In this document: piece by piece, positions 7,724-16,600 of the stretch
Layout of the letters: every line of letters starts with the position of its first letter
Numbering within the stretch: the first letter of the stretch is position 1
Source of the DNA: Pokkaliibacter sp. MBI-7
GTDB taxonomy: Bacteria; Pseudomonadota; Gammaproteobacteria; Pseudomonadales; Balneatricaceae
Assembly: GCF_029846635.1 (NCBI RefSeq)
Contig: NZ_JARVTG010000002.1
Coordinates: forward strand, 1,219,501 to 1,283,500
Direction of reading: 5' to 3'
DNA length: 64,000 nt
Notes under the pieces: generated by a model
Databases searched by the model: none
What the model was told of the DNA's origin: nothing
Seen by the model: the letters and a program-made list of their open reading frames with translations, nothing else
Translations under genes and position numbers: made by a program

Positions 7724-8662
7724 ATGCGTATCACTTCCATCGTGCTGGCCCTTGGCCTGGCAGGGCTGCCTGTTGCCGCTTCTGCCTACGATCTGCCTGC
7801 CGTCAATCTCGGCGGCACCAGTTTCTACGATGGCGCTCCGGCCCCCAACGGCCCGGGCTGGTACGCCATCGAGTATCTGCAGTCCATCAACTCCAAGCGG
7901 ATGAACGACGCCGACGGCAACAAGCTCGGCCTGCCCAAACAGGACATCAACCTGTTTGTGCCTCTGACGCAGGTCATCTATCAGTCCGATCTGCACTGGG
8001 GCAATGCCTCTCCCGGCGTCACCGTGCTGCTACCCTGGGTCGCCGATGCCCGGGTCGACGACGGTCTCAACCATGCCGCACTGGACAGTCAGACCGGATT
8101 AGGTGACACCATCCTCGGTGCGTTTCTGCAGTTTGACCCCATCATGGGTGAGAACGGCCCGCTGTTCTCCCAGCGCATCGAGCTGGATGTCGGTATGCCG
8201 ACGGGCAGCTATGACCCTGCCAAGACAATCAACCCCGGCAATAACTTCTGGACCATCAGTCCCTACTACGCCGCCACCCTGTGGGTGACGCCGAAGTGGT
8301 CATTCTCGGGACGGCTGTTCTACCTGTGGAATGGCAAAAATGATGATCCTTCCACCAGTCTCGGCGCTCAGCATGACAGTCAGGCCGGGCAGGCACTGCA
8401 CGCCAACTTCACGACCGAATATGCGCTTAACTCCAACATGAGCGTTGGCCTTAATGGCTACTGGCTGAAACAGATCACCGATACCCAGGTGGACGGTGAA
8501 GATGTAAAAGGCCGGCGCGAGAAGGTCTGGGCCATCGGGCCGGGCATGGTCTACAAGCTCGGTCAGGAGGACTCGATGTTTGCCAACCTCTACTTCGAGC
8601 AGGATGCGGAGAACCGCGCGCAGGGCAATCGCTTTGTCCTGCGCTTCAATCACCACTTCTGA
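7724..8662 (+). CDS. Outer-membrane beta-barrel protein of the phenol-degradation MetA/SphA-like family
   Basis: 312 residues with a clear Sec signal peptide (basic N-terminus, LALGLAGLPVAASA, cleavage near residue 21). A beta-barrel-like body follows: alternating residues, DINLFVPLTQVIY, SPYYAATLWVTPKWSFSGRLFYLWN, and a C-terminal aromatic strand ending RFNHHF. This is the SphA/MetA-pathway family (Phenol_MetA_deg) that often accompanies aromatic catabolic genes and is thought to help uptake of hydrophobic aromatics. It is the last gene of the sigma-54-linked operon, 124 bases after calA and ending at a strong terminator. Transport function is inferred from the family. Confidence 0.82.
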   Translation: MRITSIVLALGLAGLPVAASAYDLPAVNLGGTSFYDGAPAPNGPGWYAIEYLQSINSKRMNDADGNKLGLPKQDINLFVPLTQVIYQSDLHWGNASPGVTVLLPWVADARVDDGLNHAALDSQTGLGDTILGAFLQFDPIMGENGPLFSQRIELDVGMPTGSYDPAKTINPGNNFWTISPYYAATLWVTPKWSFSGRLFYLWNGKNDDPSTSLGAQHDSQAGQALHANFTTEYALNSNMSVGLNGYWLKQITDTQVDGEDVKGRREKVWAIGPGMVYKLGQEDSMFANLYFEQDAENRAQGNRFVLRFNHHF

Positions 8663-8680
8663 TATTCAGTTGCTGTACCC

Positions 8681-8717
8681 GAGCTGCCGCCTTCCCCTCG
8701 GCAGCTCTTTTTATTTC
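8681..8717 (+). terminator. Rho-independent terminator after the sigma-54 operon
   Basis: GAGCTGCCG and CGGCAGCTC form a perfect 9-bp stem around a 9-base loop, followed by TTTTTATTTCC. Confidence 0.93.
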
Positions 8718-8781
8718 CTTCTTGCAAAACGGCGCCGACAAAAATACTGTATATACAACCAGCCATTTTGAGTCTGCCGTG

Positions 8782-9888
8782 ATGTCTGAACCTAAGGTGT
8801 TTTTCCGCCAGCCTGCCAGCCATTTACACAGCGACAAACAGGCCATGCGTCACCGTGGCGCACTGAACAACCCGCACAACCGTTTTCATGGTCAGTCACT
8901 GGAACAGGTGGATGATGGCTGGTACCACGATGCGGCAGAGGATCAGCCCTCCATTGCGACCGAGGTACGGCAGGAAACCAGCAAAAGCATTCTGTCACGC
9001 AATACCTCACCGGACATTCCTTTCGATGTCAGCCTCAACCCCTATCGCGGTTGTGAACACGGCTGCATCTACTGCTTTGCCCGCCCCAGTCATGCCTACT
9101 GGGATATGTCGCCCGGCCTCGATTTTGAAACCCGGCTGATCTACAAGCACAACGCCGCCCGGCTGCTGGAGGTAACCCTGCAAAAACCGGGTTACCAGTG
9201 TCAGGTTATCGCGCTGGGCGCTAATACCGATGCCTATCAGCCAATTGAATCCCAGTACCGCCTGACCCGCTCCCTGCTGGAAGTCTGTCGACGCTTCAAG
9301 CAACCCTTCTCGGTCGTGACCAAGGGTGCACTGATTCTGCGTGATCTGGATATTCTGCAGGAAATGGCCAGCGAGCAGCTGTGTGCCGTGTACATCAGCC
9401 TGACCAGCCTTGACGATACGCTGCGCAGCACTCTTGAACCCCGTGCTGCCACCGTTACCGCCCGCCTCAGAGTCATAGAGCGGCTGGCCAAAGCCGGTGT
9501 GCCCGTCGGCGTGATGATGGCGCCGATCATCCCGGCGCTGAATGATGTGGAGATAGAACGCCTGCTGCAGACCGCGGCCGGTGCGGGCGCGACCAGCGCC
9601 AACTATGTGCTGCTGCGCCTGCCGCTGGAGGTCAGCCCGCTGTTTCAGGACTGGCTGCAACAGCACTACCCGCAGCGCGCCGACCATATCATGAGCCTGG
9701 TGCGCCAGACCCGTGACGGCAAAGACTACGATCCCAGCTTTGGCACACGTATGCGCGGCACCGGTCAGTTTGCCGACCTGATTGCCCAGCGCTTCAGGCT
9801 GGCCTGTAAGCGTTACGGTCTCAATCAGCGCCGCCTGCCACTGGACTGCAGCCGCTTTCAGGCACCGGGACAAATGAGCTTGTGGTGA
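8782..9888 (+). CDS. PA0069-family radical SAM protein
   Basis: 368 residues. Cys91-x3-Cys95-x2-Cys98 in YRGCEHGCIYCFARPSH is the radical SAM [4Fe-4S] motif. LGANTDAYQPIE, VVTKGALILRDLDIL and GVMMAPIIPALND match the conserved PA0069/SplB-like family found in many proteobacteria, whose substrate is unknown to me. I chose the ATG at 8782. A TTG start at 8722 would lie in the T-tract region of the preceding terminator, and no good ribosome binding site is visible for either. The gene stands alone, between the aromatic operon and a convergent diguanylate cyclase gene. Confidence 0.88.
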   Translation: MSEPKVFFRQPASHLHSDKQAMRHRGALNNPHNRFHGQSLEQVDDGWYHDAAEDQPSIATEVRQETSKSILSRNTSPDIPFDVSLNPYRGCEHGCIYCFARPSHAYWDMSPGLDFETRLIYKHNAARLLEVTLQKPGYQCQVIALGANTDAYQPIESQYRLTRSLLEVCRRFKQPFSVVTKGALILRDLDILQEMASEQLCAVYISLTSLDDTLRSTLEPRAATVTARLRVIERLAKAGVPVGVMMAPIIPALNDVEIERLLQTAAGAGATSANYVLLRLPLEVSPLFQDWLQQHYPQRADHIMSLVRQTRDGKDYDPSFGTRMRGTGQFADLIAQRFRLACKRYGLNQRRLPLDCSRFQAPGQMSLW

Positions 9889-9910
9889 TCACGTCACAGG
9901 GGCGAAAGCG

Positions 9911-11098
9911 CTAGCCCAGCTTGCCAAAGATCTGATAGCCGTTCTTGCCGTTGCGCTTGGCCTGATACATGGCGCTATCAGCATTCTGGATCAGCTGTGG
10001 CAGGCTGCTGCCGTGGTAAGGGTAAAGACTGATACCAATGCTGGCGCCCAGATAATAACTCCGGTTGCCAATGTGAATGACCTCGGTGACGTAGCTGCGC
10101 AGTTTCTCCGCAATCACTCTGGCCTGACTCTCATCCTCCAGCTGGGTCGCAATCACCATGAATTCATCGCCGCCGATGCGGGCACAGATGTCAGCACTAC
10201 GAGTGTGAGACTGAAGACGTCTGGCAACGATTTTCAGCACCTCATCGCCCACACTGTGCCCGGCACTGTCGTTGATGGGTTTGAAGTTATCCAGATCAAT
10301 GTAAATCACCGCCAGCAGCTGATTGAGACGGCTCGCCAGCGCCAGCGCCTGCTCAAACAGCCGTCCCATATAGAGTTTGTTATTCAGTCCGGTGAGCGGA
10401 TCATGAAAGGCCAGCTCCAGCGCCCGCTCTTCGGCATCCAGCAAGCGCTGCTGAAACACCAGCAGAACCGCCATCAACAACAGCAGATACTGCGCCAGCA
10501 TCAGTACCGTGCCCACCAGCAAACCAAGCACTTTCCATTCCGGCAGCACCTCCATGGTGGGGAAAGCAAACAGCCAGTGCAGCGCCAGCAGGCTGCTGGT
10601 AGCCGATAAAGCCGTCATCAGGCGATGCAGACTCTTTCGTTCACGCCAGGCGGTACCTGCGACATAGAGCAGACATGCAATATTGAACGCGCTTAAACCA
10701 GCGGTGATCACCAGCGCCCGGCTGTGCATCAACCAGGTGATCAGCAGCCACAGCTCGGTAATCAGCGCGCCAGCCCAGAACCAGCGCAGTGCTGTGGTCA
10801 GATTGAAAAAACGGCAGATACCCACCGCAAGGCAGGCCTTTTCCAGAACGCTGAAGCTGCCGTAAAACAGCAGCGCCAGTGGCTCCTGTTCAAGAGAAAA
10901 CAGGATAAACAGCAGCAACCGAGACAGCAGCGCGAACAGGATCGCTCTTGCCCACCAGCGGGCAGCCGCATTGGCACGGGGTATCCGGCTGAACCAGAAC
11001 AGCAGGATAAAAACCACAAAATAGATGGATGTACCAATGGTGTGGACGATCTGGGTAGACAGCATAGATGCGCTCATCTCAAGCAAGAGCCAATCCAC
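9911..11098 (-). CDS. Membrane-bound diguanylate cyclase (GGDEF)
   Basis: 395-residue protein with about six to seven hydrophobic segments in residues 10-215, then a GGDEF domain. It has the active-site motif GGDEF near residue 308, the substrate-binding run DPLTGLNNK and the typical DLDNFKPINDSAGHSVGDEVL. It should make cyclic di-GMP from two GTP at the inner membrane. I see no RxxD inhibitory site directly before GGDEF (the residues are RSADICARIG, and RSAD is a candidate one turn upstream). The start is uncertain: GTG at 11098, or ATG at 11077 or 11065, none with a decisive ribosome binding site. It is convergent with the radical SAM gene. The N-terminal sensory domain is not one I can name. 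Confidence 0.9.
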   Translation of the reverse strand: MDWLLLEMSASMLSTQIVHTIGTSIYFVVFILLFWFSRIPRANAAARWWARAILFALLSRLLLFILFSLEQEPLALLFYGSFSVLEKACLAVGICRFFNLTTALRWFWAGALITELWLLITWLMHSRALVITAGLSAFNIACLLYVAGTAWRERKSLHRLMTALSATSSLLALHWLFAFPTMEVLPEWKVLGLLVGTVLMLAQYLLLLMAVLLVFQQRLLDAEERALELAFHDPLTGLNNKLYMGRLFEQALALASRLNQLLAVIYIDLDNFKPINDSAGHSVGDEVLKIVARRLQSHTRSADICARIGGDEFMVIATQLEDESQARVIAEKLRSYVTEVIHIGNRSYYLGASIGISLYPYHGSSLPQLIQNADSAMYQAKRNGKNGYQIFGKLG

Positions 11099-11598
11099 CT
11101 GACGTTTGCCGTGCTGCCGGGTAATACGCTCTCAGGCAATCCGTCGACGCCAGGCAAAAGCCATCGACTAAGCATAGTCGCCCCTGAGTGAATCCCCCTG
11201 CTCTGGCTACGCTAGCGCCAGCATGACGGGTGCCAGAAATACATCAGATCACGACAAGCCAGATAATACCCACACCCCCTCGATGACCTTCGTCATGCAC
11301 GGTCTGCACTTCAGTGTCTCTACTTAGGCGTCTCCTCTGCACGATCCCCTCTTGTCGGTGCCCTTACTACCGTACTACTGCGGTTCTGACCCGCCTCGAC
11401 ATTTCTTCTTTCTACTTTTGTCTAATATCTGCACTTATTTTTACGATATATCGTATTTTTCATATTATCTGAAAATAAAAATTCGTACCTTCTGTTCTGG
11501 CTCAGGCCACAGTTACGAACACTGAAGCCCGGCAATCGGTTTGCGGTCTTTTGACTCGCAACACAGCCGTCAGTGGGTCGACCACCATGAGGTGATGT
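11099..11598. other. Intergenic region, divergent promoters
   Basis: 500 bases between the diguanylate cyclase gene (minus) and the dienelactone-hydrolase gene (plus). The right third is AT-rich and holds the dyad at 11442-11455. I see no convincing small gene, RNA or repeat in the rest. Confidence 0.6.
11442..11455. promoter_or_regulatory. GATATATC operator-like palindrome upstream of the plus-strand catabolic arm
   Basis: TACGATATATCGTA, a perfect 14-base palindrome containing the GATATATC core found in pairs at 16228-16252, 18827-18850 and 28858-28882. It lies 144 bases upstream of the first gene of the arm. No second full copy is adjacent; only degraded matches such as AATATC and TTATC are nearby. 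Confidence 0.6.
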
Positions 11599-12327
11599 AT
11601 GACGCAACTCGTCATTCGCGATGTGGAATATTTCCACGAGCAGGAACGCCTGCTGGGTTACTTCTGTGCCCCCGGGATGAATCAGGGCCAGACCTTGCCC
11701 GGCATCCTGCTGGTGCATGGTGCAGCAGGGATCAACCAGCAGATGATGGACTGCAGTCAGCGTCTTGCCGCGCTTGGTTACGCAGTACTGGCGCTGGATC
11801 TGTGGGGCGAACGCCGACAGCTGCGTGGGCCGGAGCAGATCGGTGCCATGCTGGGTCGCTTCGCCAGCGACCGTACCTTGTGGATGCAGCGCTTTAGCGC
11901 CGGACGTCAGGCACTGCTGGCACAGGCCGGCGTCGACAGTGCACGTCTGGGCGCTATCGGCTACTGCTTTGGCGGCACCACGGTGCTCGAAGCTATTCGT
12001 TACGGGATACCGCTGCAGGGCGTGGTCAGCCTGCATGGAGGTCTGGATCTGGTCGGTGATGACTGGTCGGCAGCCAGCCGCACGGCACAGGTGCTGATCT
12101 GTACCGGTGCAGACGATGTGATGGCCAAAGTCGATGACCTGCAACGTGTGCAACAGGCACTTTCAGCCGCTGACATCCGCTGGCAGACCGAGCTGTTCAG
12201 CCATACCAGACACGCCTTTACCGAGCCGGATCATCCGCACACTCCACCTTTTGCGGCCTATGACGCCCGTGCGGACCGCCGCTCATGGCATACCCTGCAG
12301 GCATTTTTCACTGAGCTTTTCCTTTAA
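11599..12327 (+). CDS. Dienelactone hydrolase family protein
   Basis: 242-residue alpha/beta hydrolase. The nucleophile is Cys123 in GYCFGG, as in carboxymethylenebutenolidase, with a candidate Asp in CTGADD (about 170-174) and His in HTRHAF (about 203). LLVHGAAGINQQMMDCSQRLAALGYAV is the typical N-terminal core. Strong ribosome binding site GAGGTGATGT. It is first in the plus-strand arm of the PadR-linked locus, behind a GATATATC palindrome. No ortho-cleavage genes accompany it, so its substrate is more likely an ester, lactone or ring-cleavage product of the local pathway than cis-dienelactone. Confidence 0.85.
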   Translation: MTQLVIRDVEYFHEQERLLGYFCAPGMNQGQTLPGILLVHGAAGINQQMMDCSQRLAALGYAVLALDLWGERRQLRGPEQIGAMLGRFASDRTLWMQRFSAGRQALLAQAGVDSARLGAIGYCFGGTTVLEAIRYGIPLQGVVSLHGGLDLVGDDWSAASRTAQVLICTGADDVMAKVDDLQRVQQALSAADIRWQTELFSHTRHAFTEPDHPHTPPFAAYDARADRRSWHTLQAFFTELFL

Positions 12328-12384
12328 CCGGTTTGCATGCGCCTGCAGCCATCACACGGCAACACGCGCCCGCTGGAGAATACG

Positions 12385-13167
12385 ATGGATCTTGGAATCA
12401 AAGGCCGCAGCGCATTTATCTGCGGTTCGTCACAGGGCCTGGGTCTGGCCTGTGCCCGCTCACTGTTGGGCGAAGGTGTGAACGTCACCCTCAACGGCCG
12501 TGACGCCGACAAACTGGCGCGGGTGACCGCGCAGTTACAGCAGGAGTTTCCGGCAGCGCATATCCACTTCGTTGCCGCTGATCTGACAACCGCCAGCGGT
12601 CGTGCCGCCATTCTGGAAGCGGTACCTACTGTCGACATTCTCGTCACCAACAATGGCGGCCCTCCCCCCGGTGAGCTGCAGGACTGGGATGAAGCAGCGT
12701 TGCTGGGTGCCATGCAGGCCAACTTTCTGCCTGCCGTACAGCTTATCCGTGCCTATATACCGGCGATGCGCAGCCAGCGCTTTGGCCGCATCATCAACAT
12801 CACCTCAGCCATGGTGAAGTCACCCCACTACATGATGGGCCTGTCGACCTCGGCACGTACTGCACTGACGGCCATCTGCAAAGCCATCAGCCGTGATGTG
12901 GTGGCGGATAACGTCACCATCAATAACCTGCTGCCAGAGCGCATCGATACCCCGCGCCAGGAGTTCATGCTGCAACGCCTGATGAGCCGTGAAGGCATTG
13001 ACCGGGAAGAAGCACGTCGCCGCAATACCAGCAGCATCGCGGCCAGGCGTTATGGTCGCCCGGAAGAGTTCGGTGACGCCTGCGCCTATCTGTGCAGTGC
13101 TCAGGCCAGTTTTATCTCCGGGCAGAATCTGCAGCTGGATGGCGGATCGTACGACGGTCTGATCTGA
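12385..13167 (+). CDS. Atypical short-chain dehydrogenase lacking the catalytic Tyr/Lys pair
   Basis: 260-residue SDR fold. Cofactor motif GSSQGLG is at 14-20, TNNGGPPPG at 89-97 replaces the usual NNAG, and a C-terminal FISGQNLQLDGG is present. At the position of the YxxxK motif the sequence is Ser154-x3-Arg158 (LSTSAR), a known variation in the NNGGPPPG subgroup, so the canonical proton relay is missing. I start at the ATG at 12385 after GGAGAATACG; the longer frame from 12337 is not conserved-looking. It follows the DLH gene by 57 bases in the same direction. Role unknown: a non-canonical reductase, lyase or isomerase are all possible. Confidence 0.8.
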   Translation: MDLGIKGRSAFICGSSQGLGLACARSLLGEGVNVTLNGRDADKLARVTAQLQQEFPAAHIHFVAADLTTASGRAAILEAVPTVDILVTNNGGPPPGELQDWDEAALLGAMQANFLPAVQLIRAYIPAMRSQRFGRIINITSAMVKSPHYMMGLSTSARTALTAICKAISRDVVADNVTINNLLPERIDTPRQEFMLQRLMSREGIDREEARRRNTSSIAARRYGRPEEFGDACAYLCSAQASFISGQNLQLDGGSYDGLI

Positions 13168-13268
13168 CGAGTTTTTTGCTACCTGCCGGGCATTAGCCGC
13201 GACAGGTGGCTGAACGCCAGCGAACACCACGCTTTTGTCACAGTAATAAAAATAACAGGTGATACACC

Positions 13269-13700
13269 ATGACGGCTTCCATTCCCCATGCTCAGGAAGC
13301 GGCTGACGCTCAGCCTGATGCTGAGCAGCACGCTGACATTATTGCCTTCGAGCAGGCCCGCCAGCGCGCACTGATCACTGCTGATCGCGTCGCGCTGCAA
13401 CAGCTGCTGGCCGATGACCTGACCCATATTCACAGCACCGGCATGGTACACGGCAAACAGGAATTGCTGGATCACGTTGAGCGCATGGGCGGCTTTATCG
13501 CTATAGAGCGCGGCCCCCTGCATATCCGGGTGGAAGGCCCAGTTGCCATCATCACCGGCACCACGCTGAACACCGTACGTTTACGGGAAACCGGCGAACC
13601 GGTCACGCTGGACGGCTTCTCCACCCTGATTCTGCGACGGGCCGGCCATCGCTGGCAGGTGGTGCTGTCGCAGCTGACGCCCCATCGCCCCCATCATTGA
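13269..13700 (+). CDS. NTF2-like (SnoaL/DUF4440-type) small protein
   Basis: 143 residues. The central pattern (ARQRALITADRVALQQLLADDLTHIHSTG, GKQELLDHV, TGTTLNTV, RRAGHRWQVVLSQLTP) is the alpha+beta cone fold of NTF2-like proteins of the DUF4440 type. These serve as isomerases, lactone hydrolases, dehydratases or ligand binders. The first 25 residues are a charged, probably disordered extension. Ribosome binding site AGGTGATACACC. It sits inside the catabolic arm between an SDR and an FAH protein, so a role on a ring-cleavage intermediate is plausible but not shown. Confidence 0.72.
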   Translation: MTASIPHAQEAADAQPDAEQHADIIAFEQARQRALITADRVALQQLLADDLTHIHSTGMVHGKQELLDHVERMGGFIAIERGPLHIRVEGPVAIITGTTLNTVRLRETGEPVTLDGFSTLILRRAGHRWQVVLSQLTPHRPHH

Positions 13701-13789
13701 CGTAAAGCCGACGACGACCAAACCCACCCTTCATTTACCGAGGCACCGCGCAACTGCGCCCTTCATTCGACAGCATAGGAACAGTAAAA

Positions 13790-14647
13790 ATGAAACTCGC
13801 ACGCTTTACCGAAAATGGCACGACTCGCATTGGCAAGGTGGTCGGTGATGAGATCGTCGACTGGTCCGCCGTACCGGGTGTCGGTACCTCGATGCGGGCG
13901 CTGCTGGAAGCGCTGCCACAGCTGCAGAGCACACTGGAACAAGCCGATGGCAGGCGCTTTGCGCTCGGGCAGGTGCGGCTGGAGGCACCGGTCAACGATC
14001 CGCAAAAATTCCTTGGTATTGGTATGAACTACCGCAAGCACGCCGACGAAGCCCGCGCTGCCGGTCTCACCATTCCCTCCACTCAGCTGTGGTTCAACAA
14101 ACAGGTCTCCTGCATCAACGCGCCTTTCGATCCGGTGGTAAAGCCCGCCGTCAGCGAGCAGCTGGACTATGAGATAGAAATGGGTGTGGTGATTGGTCGT
14201 CGTTGCCGTCACGTCAAAGCGTCGGATGCCCGCTCCGTGATTGCCGGGTACCTGATCGTCAACGATGTTTCCTGCCGTGACTGGCTGCGCCGCTCACCGA
14301 CCTTCACTCTGGGCAAATCCTTTGATACGCACGGCCCTGTCGGCCCCTGGCTGACCACCGATGATGACATCGACGATCCCCTCAATCTGGCCATGACCCT
14401 GAGCGTCAATGGCGAAGTGCGTCAGCACTCCGTCACCGGCGACATGATCTACAACCTCTACGAGCAGATTGAATACCTCTCGACAGTAATGACGCTGGAG
14501 CCCGGTGACATTCTCGCCACCGGCACACCCTCGGGGGTCGGTGCCGCCAGCAACAACTTCCTGCAGGTGGGAGACGTGATGTGTCTGGAGATTCAGCATC
14601 TGGGCCGGATCGAACACAAAGTAATCGCCGATACCTTTGATGCCTGA
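13790..14647 (+). CDS. Fumarylacetoacetate hydrolase (FAH) family enzyme
   Basis: 285 residues with the FAH C-terminal domain. GIGMNYRKHADEA opens the fold, QLDYEIEMGVVIG supplies the Glu/Asp metal ligands, and SFDTHGPVGPWL and LEPGDILATGTPSGVG are family signatures. These enzymes cleave acylpyruvates or isomerise and decarboxylate meta-cleavage products (HpaG-like) with a divalent metal. It lies 9 bases from the DUF3500 gene and is evidently co-transcribed. A second FAH protein is encoded at 22272-23141 in the other arm. The two could act on successive steps, or together as the split halves of HpaG do in some bacteria. The exact reaction is unassigned. Confidence 0.88.
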   Translation: MKLARFTENGTTRIGKVVGDEIVDWSAVPGVGTSMRALLEALPQLQSTLEQADGRRFALGQVRLEAPVNDPQKFLGIGMNYRKHADEARAAGLTIPSTQLWFNKQVSCINAPFDPVVKPAVSEQLDYEIEMGVVIGRRCRHVKASDARSVIAGYLIVNDVSCRDWLRRSPTFTLGKSFDTHGPVGPWLTTDDDIDDPLNLAMTLSVNGEVRQHSVTGDMIYNLYEQIEYLSTVMTLEPGDILATGTPSGVGAASNNFLQVGDVMCLEIQHLGRIEHKVIADTFDA

Positions 14648-14656
14648 GAGGTGTGT

Positions 14657-15895
14657 ATGACGACTGCAGATTTTCGTCAGTATCTGATGCCAGCTGACTC
14701 ACCCCGTATCGGTATGGCACGCAATGTGGACCCACAAACCTATGCTGCACGTATGCTGGCCACTCCCGGCGCGACAGCACTGCGGGCAGAGTGGCAACAG
14801 CGACTGGATGAGCCGCTGCGCGGCATTACTGCCGATGGCGTGGTACAGGAGGGCCTGTTCCCGTTACTGGATGAAGGCTTTGAGGTCGAAGTGGCCATGG
14901 ATGCGGCTTTCGCTCTGCTGGAAACCCTGACGGAAGCCCAACGCAGCCATGTGCATTACCCCATTGATGCCAAACAGTGGCGCGCCTGGTACAACCCGGA
15001 AATTCCGTTCAACGATTTCGGCGTGCGGCTGGAAGACACCAGCGATGCCAGCAAGGACGCGTTCAGGCAGATGCTGCGGGCCTGCACCAGTGATAAAGGC
15101 TTCAGCAAGGTGCAGCAGCTGATGATCGCCAATCTGTTCCTCGGCGAGCTGTACGATGTCACCAACATCATGAATGAATGGAGCTTTCATCTGCTGATGT
15201 TTGGCACACCGTCGGCTACGGAACCCTGGGGCTGGAGTATTTACGGCCATCACGTGGGGTTCTGCTGCTTTATTCTTGGCCGCCAGATGGTGATCTCACC
15301 CACGTTCATGGGTGTCGAACCCAACATCATTGATCGCGGAGACGGTCATCCCTTCAGCCTGTTTACCGAGGAGGAACGTCTGGGGCTGGAGCTGATGCAG
15401 TCACTGTCGGCCGACATGCAGGAACGGGCCACCATCTACAAACTGATGGAAGATCCGGCCATGCCGCCGGAACGCTTCAATTTCGCGGATCAGCGCCATC
15501 TGGGCGGCGCCTTTCAGGACAATCGCATCATCCCGCTGGAAGGTGTGTGCGTCAGCGAATTTGATGAAGCACAGCGGCAAAAGCTGCTGCAAACCATCGA
15601 GACCTTTATCGAGCATCTGCCGGATGGTCCGCGCGCCGCACGCATGAAGCTGATCGAACAACATCTGGATGAGACCTGGTGGAACTGGATTGGCGGCTGT
15701 GGTGATGATGACCCCTTCTATTACCGCATTCAGAGCCCGGTGGTGATGATCGAGTTTGACCATCACAGCGGCATGTGGCTGACCAACGAGCAACCGGCCA
15801 AGTTCCATATTCATACCATTACCCGCATTCCGAATGGCAATGACTATGGCAATGCGCTGTTGCGTCAGTATCAGTCACGCCATAGCAGGCAATAG
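14657..15895 (+). CDS. DUF3500 family protein
   Basis: 412 residues that I recognise as the DUF3500 family, for which I know no established enzymatic function. Visible features are a helical N-terminal half, GWSIYGHHVGFC (about 195-206), and a His/Asp/Glu-rich C-terminal part (CGDDDPFYYRIQSPVVMIEF, DHHSGMW, KFHIHTITRIPNGNDYG) that could form a metal or acid-base site. There is no signal peptide. I start at ATG 14657 after AGAGGTGTGT, nine bases after the FAH gene, so the two are tightly coupled. Placement suggests that it processes the same intermediate as the FAH enzyme. Function is unknown. Confidence 0.78.
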   Translation: MTTADFRQYLMPADSPRIGMARNVDPQTYAARMLATPGATALRAEWQQRLDEPLRGITADGVVQEGLFPLLDEGFEVEVAMDAAFALLETLTEAQRSHVHYPIDAKQWRAWYNPEIPFNDFGVRLEDTSDASKDAFRQMLRACTSDKGFSKVQQLMIANLFLGELYDVTNIMNEWSFHLLMFGTPSATEPWGWSIYGHHVGFCCFILGRQMVISPTFMGVEPNIIDRGDGHPFSLFTEEERLGLELMQSLSADMQERATIYKLMEDPAMPPERFNFADQRHLGGAFQDNRIIPLEGVCVSEFDEAQRQKLLQTIETFIEHLPDGPRAARMKLIEQHLDETWWNWIGGCGDDDPFYYRIQSPVVMIEFDHHSGMWLTNEQPAKFHIHTITRIPNGNDYGNALLRQYQSRHSRQ

Positions 15896-16011
15896 CAACC
15901 GACCAGCATCCAGCTGGTAGTGCGTTACACCGTTCGCAGTATCCTTCAAGTCAGTATTTTACGGACGCCTGCCTGATATCGACCCAGCGCGGGTCAAGCC
16001 AGAGATCAGGG

Positions 16012-16063
16012 CCGTCAGCGCATGGATGAGCTCCATGAGCTGACGGGGGTGGCGTCCTTTTTT
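16012..16063 (+). terminator. Terminator after the DUF3500 operon
   Basis: CCGTCAGC-G-CATGGA pairs with TCCATG-A-GCTGACGG around a 5-base loop: 14 bp with one mismatch. Eight bases later comes a CCTTTTTTCTT tract. Confidence 0.7.
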
Positions 16064-16227
16064 CTTACACTGCTGGTTGGCTTCTTCCTGGATAGCCTCT
16101 TGTTAACTTGCCCTTTTAGCAGCCTTGCCCCCTCCCCCTGATCACTAGCGTACCGGCTCGTTTGCCTTCAACGCCTGTTCAACTTGCGAGCAGAAAAAAC
16201 ACGAAAACATCACTTCAATATTTTGTA

Positions 16228-16252
16228 GATATATCTTTTTATACGATATATC
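16228..16252. promoter_or_regulatory. Paired GATATATC boxes upstream of the porin gene
   Basis: GATATATC at 16228-16235 and again at 16245-16252, start to start 17 bases (9 bases between). The second is in the extended form TACGATATATCTT. Same arrangement as upstream of the extradiol dioxygenase gene. Likely binding site for the PadR protein encoded at 18864. Confidence 0.65.
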
Positions 16253-16600
16253 TTATTAACAGATTAACTAACTGGGAGCGGGTTTACGACAGTGCAAGTC
16301 AGCAGGTCGTAGGCACATTCCCGTCATCAGTGACCGGTCCTTACCGGCTCTGCTGAAGCTCTTTAACAACTCAGGTCACGTCATAGCGAAATCCAGACGG
16401 TTTCTTTCCAGTCACTTTCTATGAACGTGTTCACGATCTGACACAAACACGTCAGCCACAGCGGCTTGCCGCTTTTTTCGGAGGAGGCAGCCAAGGTGAA
16501 CCGCTAATTCCACGATCGCCGCCCGCCAGCGGCAAACACGCAGCTTCGTATTCGGAAATATAAAAACAACGCCATAGCAGACGAAACGCAGGTGAAAATA

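Larger units (their letters stand above)
15896..16600. other. Intergenic region before the porin gene
   Basis: About 705 bases. The left half holds a strong hairpin (16012-16046) that probably ends the preceding operon. The right half is AT-rich and carries a GATATATC pair (16228-16252). From there to the porin ATG is a leader of about 350 bases without a convincing small gene. Confidence 0.6.

Noticed and set aside
13179..13523. 114-residue minus-strand frame over the NTF2-like gene
   Set aside because: Antisense to a gene with a good ribosome binding site and a recognisable fold; no independent support.
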